Source: Phoronis ovalis
Taxonomy: Eukaryota > Phoronida > Phoronidae
Assembly: GCA_028565635.1 (NCBI GenBank)
Contig: JAOXYB010023114.1
Location: 1 to 16,680 of the forward strand
Direction: 5' to 3'
Length of the DNA stretch: 16,680 nt
The position numbers were made by a program, and so were the translations under genes. The notes beneath the pieces were generated by a model. It did no database searches. It saw only the letters and a program-made list of their open reading frames with translations, and was not told the origin of the DNA. Positions 10,431 to 16,680 of the stretch are shown here, piece by piece. Each line of letters opens with the position of its first letter. Within the stretch, counting starts at the first letter, position 1.

Positions 10431-11923
10431 TTAACAAAATATAATGTACTTTAATCCTAAAGCTGTTATTAATAATAACCCTTTAGTTGGTATAAAAGGT
10501 GATTATGATAGGTGCTGACAGCTGAACAGTGAATTTAGTTAGTAATCAATTTATTTACCCATAGGCAATGACATTCAATAGAAAATACATTAAAATTGTT
10601 TAAAAACATTTGCTGTATGTTTTTAATAACACTTTCCCAGCTGTTTCTCAAGTGAAAACACATTGGAAAAATAGTGATTTCAGGGCTTTAAAAATATAGA
10701 ATACAAAGTCCATAGCATACTGACATACTCTCTACATGTACTCCCACAAGGCAACAAATAAATCATTCAGGTACTGAAACAAAGGTTGTACCATGTGTCA
10801 TTGTTATAAGTACTTTCTACTCAGGCAACAAAAATCTTGAAAAGTATTTAAATTGTCTTACATAGCCTCATTTTTCCACTGACAAATTATTATTCCAGTA
10901 TAAGCTAAAATTTAAAAAGTAGCTTCTACTAAAAATTATGTTTTTAATAATTTATTCCAAATGCTTTCGTTTCAGTCATACATTTCTACACAAGCTACTA
11001 TTAGCAATATTTGATGGTCGTATATTACAAATAAACATTAATACAATAAATAAGTCGCCATTCGGATATCTACGGTCAGTTTATCTGTATTAAGCCAAGG
11101 TGGCAATCAGTGAATTTAATACCTTAAGAATGATGTAAAGAAATTCATTGAAAAAATAAAGATGGTAATCTACTAGAATGTGTCTACACAATAAACCTGT
11201 ATATAAGGAAAAAAATTGAAGATAGGAATATATTGTAAAAAAAAGACTGTAACATCATTCCAAGACTTCCAATGCATGAGCTGACAAGGCAGAAATTGTT
11301 AGCAGATCTGTGAAAAGAATAAAACTTCAATAAATAAAATGAATCTGTGCATTAGAATCAGAGGGTGCCCAAATTGTAGATCACTCTAAAAGTCAAAAAA
11401 TCGTCAGTACATTTATGAGAAAATATGTCAGCCATAATGTGTGTGACGACCATATTGTCAAGTGCCAAATCGCGAAAAAATATAGACAATGTGCATAGCC
11501 TGGTTTTTAACTGTTACTCAGTATATCCACATTGTTGGTGACAAGTATGACCGAGCTATGGAAATCAGCATTATTGCTAGTAAAGCGTGTAAGGTATAAG
11601 TGAAATTGAGGTAATATTGAATATATACAAATCACAGTTGGACAGAAAATTGTCTTCGGTTATAAGGATAAGTACATTTGTCGAGTTTTATTTCCTGATT
11701 CGTGCATCACAGATTCTATAGATCACTAGAGATTAATTTTTTTACGTAATACATGATACCCTGGGACTTGTGGTTAGGTTCTGTGACATGCACATTGTCT
11801 ATAAAGCTTTAATATATAAAAACAACTATTAGTAGCTATATTTCAATAGGCATTAAAATGAAGGAGATTATTGGATCGTGAGTAATACAATGGCCAAATG
11901 TAACAAGCATAAATTGCGCGTGA
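10431..11923. other. Non-coding stretch becoming less AT-rich to the right
   Basis: No gene is recognised. From about 11300 the sequence gains CpG dinucleotides and loses long A/T runs (for example ACGACC, AATCGCGAAA and GACCGAGC), which marks the start of a compositionally distinct block reaching about 12760. This may reflect regulatory DNA or unrecognised short exons. Confidence 0.4.
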
Positions 11924-12064
11924 AAGCATTGCTATGGCAGACACATTTCAAACATGGTCGACACAATAGAAATTGTCAAGCAACATAGATGGCCGACCTT
12001 TTTGAAGAAACCGCTGACTTTTTCTAATGGTTTCCATGACGACTCACGCTCTCCGGAGATTTGA
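11924..12064 (+). other. Possible small ORF or exon in a CpG-richer block
   Basis: A + strand frame is open from just after a TGA at 11921-11923 to a TGA at 12062-12064. An internal ATG at 11954 would start a 36-residue peptide beginning MVDTIEIVKQHRWPTF. Composition is coding-like (W, P, H, D, R) and CpG is higher than in the neighbours. A second ATG with a good context (AGATGG at 11989) opens a different frame of only 12 codons. No acceptor or donor clearly bounds the open frame, and no family is recognised. It could be a short uncharacterised exon, a uORF-bearing leader of another transcript, or regulatory DNA. Confidence 0.15.
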
Positions 12065-12069
12065 CGGAT
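12048..12069 (-). other. Candidate 22-nt micro-exon on the - strand
   Basis: Read on the - strand, a strong acceptor (pyrimidine-rich ACTTTTTGTTTTAG) is followed by 22 bases, ATCCGTCAAATCTCCGGAGA plus GC, and then by a consensus-like donor GTGAGT. The pairing of two good splice sites around a CpG-containing core is unusual in this AT-rich DNA. Nothing links it to a known gene, and a 22-nt exon would change the reading frame. It may equally be chance. Confidence 0.15.
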
Positions 12070-12439
12070 CTAAAACAAAAAGTATGACAACATCAACTCA
12101 AATAGTAAATTTTAAAATCACGTAAAATACAGAATTATTATTCCAGGATTGTTTTAGGGATTTTTCAGATTTTTGTGACTAAATGGATTTCCTGAAATGT
12201 TTCTTGCATCATTTGTGTACAAAGGTGTCAACATAAATCACCTGAACATGTGTATGTTTGTAAAGCACTCTCAATGTTATATGGTACAACAAATCCAACC
12301 TTTGCCTTATGGCATACCTTATTAATGTATAAACCATGTTTAACATAATGTCATATGTTTCATTAAAACACAGGCTGAGCTAATATGCACAGGTTACATG
12401 TAAATGAAAAAAATTCAAGACAAACATATTTTTACTTTT

Positions 12440-12620
12440 ATTTGTAAATCCTGTCAATCATAAGACATTCACCCTAATTAAAGAATGTGTCAAGAATGTG
12501 TAAACATGTTTATGTTAATTAGCCTTAATGAGGATCGTAATTAATTTGACAGCAAATTGGTGAAAACATCGTGCAGCGTAGGCAAGCAAAATATGCATTT
12601 TTCTTTCCATGACGTTGAAT
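12440..12620. promoter_or_regulatory. Candidate intronic enhancer with PBX/MEIS, homeodomain and forkhead-type sites
   Basis: A dense set of textbook-like sites lies in under 200 bp. TGATTGACAG (on -, 12451-12460) is the canonical PBX-MEIS composite. TAATTA cores occur at 12475-12480, near 12516-12521 and near 12538-12543. GTAAACATGTTTAT at 12500-12513 is a pair of inverted forkhead-type sites. A further TGACAG half-site follows at 12547-12552, and TGACGT (CRE-like half) occurs near 12611. The block is also less dominated by A/T runs than its surroundings. Function is inferred from motif density only. TAATTA cores are common in AT-rich DNA, so the PBX-MEIS and paired forkhead motifs carry most of the weight. 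Confidence 0.3.
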
Positions 12621-13004
12621 TCACTGCTTATTGTCATGCACGTTAAGTTTTCCCCGCAACGTACACGTCAAAGACTCTCATGATGTATATTGGTGGGTTT
12701 TGGCGGATTTTTTATTTACTTCTGTAGCTATTTAAACGGAAATACCTAAATAGAAGCACATGAGTCGAACTTTTATACAGTTAAACAATAAACGTTGACA
12801 TTTTCCACAATAGCAACATTAATATATTAATATTATTTGAAGCACCTGTGCATTAAAAGGCTAACGTCATCAAACATTAAAAATGAGTTTGACCAACTTC
12901 AATATTTAAACTAATTTTCTTGACCAAATTTGTGATTCATTTAAAAAAGTTATCTTGATTTCTTGTTGGCACGTTAGCCCGCATTGACCCTTGGTGTCCT
13001 ACAG

Positions 13005-13099
13005 GCAAAATACCATTCGGACAATGGTGCCTTTGAGAGTGGCTATCAGCAACTTCCTGGCTTCAAGCAAATTTTGTTAGACCTCCTGCAAGCACGGAG
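13005..13099 (+). other. Exon-like 95-bp open frame with plausible splice sites
   Basis: An acceptor GTGTCCTACAG (AG at 13003-13004) is followed by an open frame that reads like protein (AKYHSDNGAFESGYQQLPGF and onward) up to a donor-like GTCAGT at 13100-13105. The frame is open from 12978 and closes at a TGA near 13128. It is not a fit for TIMP exon 2: the open frame begins in phase 0 at this acceptor, whereas TIMP exon 1 ends in phase 1, and joining them in that phase hits an early stop. I recognise no family. The right edge contains a 7-bp inverted repeat, which may instead point to a mobile-element remnant. Confidence 0.25.
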
Positions 13100-13102
13100 G
13101 TC
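13080..13102. repeat. Short inverted repeat (hairpin), GACCTCC / GGAGGTC
   Basis: A perfect 7-bp inverted repeat (13080-13086 and 13096-13102) flanks a 9-base loop. It is GC-rich against an AT-rich background, so it is less likely to be random than the many A/T palindromes nearby. It overlaps the end of the exon-like frame and its putative donor. Confidence 0.5.
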
Positions 13103-14277
13103 AGTCGTATTTAAAAAGATGTTTCCTTGAACTTGGTAATCCACATCAATATCAACAACCATACTGATTAGGGGTGGGATTCATTACAATCTTATTTAGT
13201 TCAGTAATATAGATACCTGTTGAAAAAAGTAGTAAAATTCAATTGTATACTGATTGGATACAGTAAATTCTGTATATTACAAGTCCTGGTAAGGTACATG
13301 ACACTACTATAAGACACAGAGCATCAACAAGTAGCCACTGATATAGTAACTAAATTCATTACAGCACAGCAAGAGACTAAGTGGTCTCCAATTAGAAACA
13401 GCCCTAATATATACTATACAAACTACAGTGCTCAGTGAAAGAGAAAACAAGAAAATTAAAAGTTCTTTAAGATAATTTTTTTACATACATCATTTAGTAG
13501 TGGCAGATTTAGGTACATATCAGGGGGTGCTATAATAGTTTATACCAAAAATATTCCTGGTCCATTTTGCTATAGATCTGCTAAACTATTGAGGAAAACA
13601 AGCTTCAGTTATTTTAACTATATTGCACATGATATTGTATTTTTACCATATTTCTACAATGCACCTGAATAATATTTTATCTAAAACTGTGTTTTATCTA
13701 AAAATGTAGAATGCCTTTTGTTTTTTTCTCAGCATTCACTATTAGAATATCTCATTCCTTTACTCTTTTATACATGTATCTGGATACTGTAATCTGTTTT
13801 ATGTATCCACCCATATAGTGTGACTTATCAAAAACAAGGGTCTCTCTTCAGCAGTAACAGGCACATAGTGTTTGATGTAGAGGTTGAACTGCACACATAA
13901 AATGAAGTGTGGGTGTTTACTGATTGTATGTCGATGATACCAGCATACAATAACAGCAGTGTTGGCCACAAAACAACACATGCGTGCAAGGCATCTGCAT
14001 TTAAACTCCATTCACAAGCCATGTATCCAATAATAACTTTTTACATTCAAAGTTTGGGCTTGGTAAAAATATCTTTGGCCCCAAGATATGAATACAGTAT
14101 TCGTCATAGAACATGGAATAATGTTAAAAGTCTCTTAAATACAAAGCTCCCTGTAGTGTTAGGGTATTAACTAAGATAAAATACTATGCTAGTTCTTCAG
14201 GCAATTTGTTTTTACTCATCTGTAAAAACAACAGAAAACCAGATGTAGATCTAGGTTTTTGTGTAGTGTTGATCGTT
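13103..14277. other. Non-coding stretch, no recognised gene
   Basis: Three overlapping open frames at 13799-14170, on both strands, mark a somewhat more complex sequence, but none has a recognisable domain or splice context. Around 13499-13530 the string GTAGTGGCAGATTTAGG followed by CAGGGGGTGC resembles the lead-in of the repeat element at 14278 (AGATCTAGG followed by GAGGGGGGCAC), hinting at a third, severely truncated member. Confidence 0.35.
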
Positions 14278-14627
14278 GAGGGGGGCACCCTTACATACAC
14301 ATGATTAAGACATGGGTGTGCCGCCCAAATGGGTCACTTTTCACCAATAAATCCCTAAAAATAGGTCCACTTTTTTCAGAAATGTCCCTAAAAATGGGTC
14401 CTCTTTTCAATTCAACAAAGTCCATAACAGTGGGTCTTTTTTCACGATTTCAAATAAATGTAGCGTTTCTGAGTGATTTTTCCAAGAGAAAACATTAAAA
14501 TTGGGTCTTTTTTGTGACAGAAAACCCTAAAAATGGGTCCATTTTTGAGACCAAATCCCTAAAAATGGGAGGATATTTTGAATATGGGCTGCACACCCCC
14601 ATCTAAAAATATAGTCAGTACCCCCTC
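14278..14627 (+). mobile_element. MITE-like element, copy A, with about six internal ~30-bp units
   Basis: The element begins GAGGGGGGCAC (14278-14288) and ends GTCAGTACCCCCTC (14614-14627). The ends are imperfect inverted repeats sharing GAGGGGG, which suggests a non-autonomous DNA transposon of about 350 bp. Inside are about six degenerate units of the form CCCTAAAAATGGGTCC followed by a T-run, near 14350, 14384, 14420, 14489, 14522 and 14552. A second copy lies 1.2 kb downstream in the same orientation. One + frame is open across the left part (14301-14498) and so encodes a repeated SLKMGPLF-type peptide, most simply a by-product of the units. No transposase is encoded. Class assignment is an inference from the ends. 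Confidence 0.6.
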
Positions 14628-15462
14628 TTTTAACCATTTTTAATTACAGTTGCCACAGTTGGCCACCAGGGGATATCGGAAACAACCTTTTAGTACATTG
14701 TTCCAATATCTACAAAATATTTCTGTATAAAAACTAGTAAATTTCTTGTTCTGAATGTAGAATTATTGAAAATTCTGCCTCAATTTTATTCGATTGCTGA
14801 CAAGGATATAGAAAATGTATCAAAATTAATTAGGTGCTTTTATTTCATACGCTATAGTTTTGTTTCAATTTTCCTCTGGATATATATAACAAATATTTAT
14901 AGCATATGAAAAATCATTATTATTAATTACCCAATTAATAGTACAACATTTTGTAGACTGTACCCTGTTAAAAGCAAAATATTACAGTAAGTCAGCAGGG
15001 TGACACTTAGTTCTGTGGTACAGATTTGATTATGAAACATGTCCATCATATGTCCAAATGTGTAATAAACATGACAATCTGGCTAGCTGTTTTTTTTGAC
15101 AGATCAAGCATTCATATGTTAATGTAATTTTAGTTACCAGTGTAAACAAAATAGAGCCAATTGCCAATTTTTATGCTTAAAATGTTCAGTTGTTTGTAAT
15201 TTGTAAAAATAAGAGAAAGCTAAAATTCTGACACCATAACATTTGGCTGGTAAAAAAAAATCTGTTTTAAAAACATCTTTCCTGGTAACATGTAGGGAAG
15301 CAAATAAAATGTTTTTGTCAAAGTGCATTTCTCAAAAAAAAAATTAATTACACACTGGGGCATTTAGGACATGTATTCTTATTTATTTTCATTTCATATC
15401 CCCCACCATGACCCAGACTAGGCTTTATAGTTTTAGTACAGAGTTGCCATTGACCTTCATCT
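14628..15462. other. AT-rich spacer between two copies of the same repeat
   Basis: No gene or RNA is seen. A - strand open frame at 15134-15328 has no recognisable domain. Poly-A and poly-T runs are frequent. Confidence 0.45.
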
Positions 15463-15756
15463 GGGGGACACTTATATACTTATATAATACAGAGATGTTA
15501 CTGTGTATATACTGCCCAAATGAGTTACTTATTCCTATGAACTAACAGAAACGTCTCTAAAAATGGGTCATTTTTGACGATTTCATTTACATGTAGGTAG
15601 CATTTCCAGGTGATTTTTCTGAGAGAAAATATTAAAAATGGGTCCTTTTTGTGACCGAAACCCTAGAAATGGGTCCATTTTTGAGCCAAAACTCCCGAAA
15701 AATGGGTGCATATTTTGAGTTTGGGCTGCACAAATATGGTCAGTACCTTCCTCCCC
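15463..15756 (+). mobile_element. MITE-like element, copy B (shorter relative of copy A)
   Basis: This copy matches copy A in order: a GGGGGACAC head, a GCCCAAATG block, CCCTAAAAATGGGTCC-type units, a GATTTTTCTGAGAGAAAAT block, a TATTTTGAGTTTGGGCTGCA block, and a GTCAGTACC tail with a C-rich end (15739-15756). It has about four units against six in copy A, having lost units in the left half. Divergence between the copies shows they are not a recent duplication. Shared block order with different unit number implies gain or loss of units within the family. Confidence 0.6.
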
Positions 15757-16063
15757 GGACCTTTACCCTATATAACTATTAACATATAGCATGAAATAAA
15801 GATGAAAGTGGTCATGGTACCTAAATTGGCAGTTTCCTACCATAAACAAAGATAAATGTTTGCAAAAAATGTAATATATCTTCCATTAACACATTTATAG
15901 TCAATGATATGCATATTTACACAGGACATTTTTCCATATCTTTGTAATGCTGGGGCAAATCTATCAAATAGAAAATTAGTGTTTTTTTATGCTACTTAAT
16001 TGTTTTTTATATTACATCTTTAAAGATGTTGCAGCTTGCTGAAAAGCAACTACAAATGTCAGT
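15757..16063. other. AT-rich DNA with no recognised feature
   Basis: Plain AT-rich sequence separates copy B from the 21-bp tandem duplication. No coding or RNA signal was seen. Confidence 0.45.
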
Positions 16064-16105
16064 ATAAAAATACAATGACAATTAATAAAAATACAATGAC
16101 AATTA
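16064..16105. repeat. Perfect 21-bp tandem duplication
   Basis: The unit ATAAAAATACAATGACAATT plus A occurs twice, head to tail, without mismatch. A perfect pair suggests a recent slippage or duplication event, so copy number could vary between individuals. Confidence 0.9.
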
Positions 16106-16329
16106 ACAGTATAATTATCTTCTATTTACTTATCTATTGCTAGCATTCCATATTTACATGTAACTGATTTAAGTGCACCACCCTCGCAATGCCATGACAT
16201 ATACCGCTAATCTGACATTAACCCATTTTTCTTGTCTGACGTGCATGAGATACACATATTACGTATATATTGCATAAAGGATCTGCATATCTTTTGTAGA
16301 ATTTGACTTAAAAGTCACAAGGTTGTTAA

Positions 16330-16672
16330 CCCCCCGGGGGGGTGGTCAATATGAAAGTGGGTACCCATGTTCCAACATGATTTTTCAAGAAAGCCCCTAA
16401 CGAAGTGAAATTCTGCAAAAAATACACCCCTAAGGAAGTGGTTTATTTTTAAAAATACACCCTAAGGAAGTGCTTTTTGAAAAAATACACCCCTAAGGAA
16501 GTGGATCACGTGATACCTGATCCCTGACCTGACCAATCGTATATGCCGTGTTTTAAAAGGTCATTCTCAAAATAGCATCAGTTCAGGAAGTAACTTTCAT
16601 ATCACGGGGAATACACATTCTGGTAAACATATTAAGTTTTCTTGACCGTATTTGCACCCCCTGAAGTGAAAT
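16330..16672 (+). repeat. C/G-run-headed repeat element with four ~32-bp units
   Basis: The element starts at a perfect CCCCCCGGGGGG palindrome (16330-16341), then runs through GTGGTCAATATGAAAGTGGG into an array whose core CCCCTAAGGAAGTG occurs near 16394, 16427, 16460 and 16490 (first copy CCCCTAACGAAGTG, third lacking one C). Each core is preceded by AAAAATACA in the last three. Period is 31-33 bp. A related CCCCCTGAAGTGAAA occurs again near 16658 close to the window edge. The plan (C/G-run head followed by a degenerate unit array) parallels the copies at 14278 and 15463, but the unit sequence differs, so it is a separate family or a distant relative. The right end may lie outside the window. 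Confidence 0.6.
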
Positions 16673-16680
16673 TTTAACGA

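Larger units (their letters stand above)
2929..16680 (+). other. Presumed intron 1 of the TIMP gene (open to the right)
   Basis: The intron starts at the GTAAGT donor. Exon 2 should follow a phase-1 acceptor and encode the first strands of the netrin-like domain, then a CG motif on the inhibitory loop. I read the + strand for such frames and found no convincing one, so the intron either exceeds 13.7 kb or contains exons too short or diverged to see by eye. The other entries to the right of this donor lie within the presumed intron. Confidence 0.4.

Noticed and set aside
13799-14170. Three overlapping open frames on both strands
   Set aside because: Mutually exclusive frames, none with a recognisable family or good splice sites.
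14342-14580. Spaced repeats as a CRISPR array
   Set aside because: Units are degenerate, abut nearly without spacers, and lie in an animal-type genome. A mobile repeat with internal units explains them.

Overview
The window is AT-rich (about 70% by eye), intron-dense, non-operonic DNA. It looks like an animal nuclear genome, and I infer a mollusc, most probably a bivalve. The reasons are the one gene I can recognise, the long low-gene introns, several short repeat families of degenerate ~30-bp units, and a marked excess of the palindrome TACATGTA. The host call is an inference, not a proof. There is no sign of bacterial operons, rRNA, tRNA or CRISPR.

The single firm gene is the first coding exon of a tissue inhibitor of metalloproteinases (TIMP) on the + strand (2805-2928). 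It encodes a classic signal peptide, then a mature N-terminus starting Cys-Thr-Cys and carrying the HPQ and FC motifs of the TIMP netrin-like domain. It ends at a consensus GTAAGT donor at 2929 in phase 1. A good TATA box lies about 145 bp upstream of the start codon. No later TIMP exon could be recognised, so most of the rest (2929 to the window end) is read as a first intron of at least 13.7 kb, or as that intron plus exons I failed to see.

Layout: 1-1242 is featureless AT-rich DNA. 1243-1407 is an unexplained coding-like open frame on +. 1905-2542 holds diverged local direct repeats and a small coding-like ORF on the - strand. 2652-2928 is the TIMP promoter and exon 1. 3135-11300 is mostly plain intronic DNA with one isolated G/C-rich patch at 10391-10430. 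11300-13110 is visibly different: higher CpG, a coding-like open frame (11924-12061), a strong antisense micro-exon-like splice-site pair (12048-12069), a dense cluster of PBX/MEIS, homeodomain and forkhead-type sites (12440-12620) that looks like an enhancer, and another exon-like open frame (13005-13099). 13100-16680 is repeat-rich: two copies of one MITE-like family built of CCCTAAAAATGGGTCC-type units (14278-14627 and 15463-15756), a perfect 21-bp tandem duplication, and a third C/G-run-headed element with four ~32-bp units (16330 to near the end).

The most useful biological ideas to follow are: (1) whether this TIMP is nested antisense in a synapsin gene, as TIMP genes are in vertebrates and flies; (2) whether 12440-12620 is an intronic enhancer; and (3) the MITE-like family with internal unit arrays.
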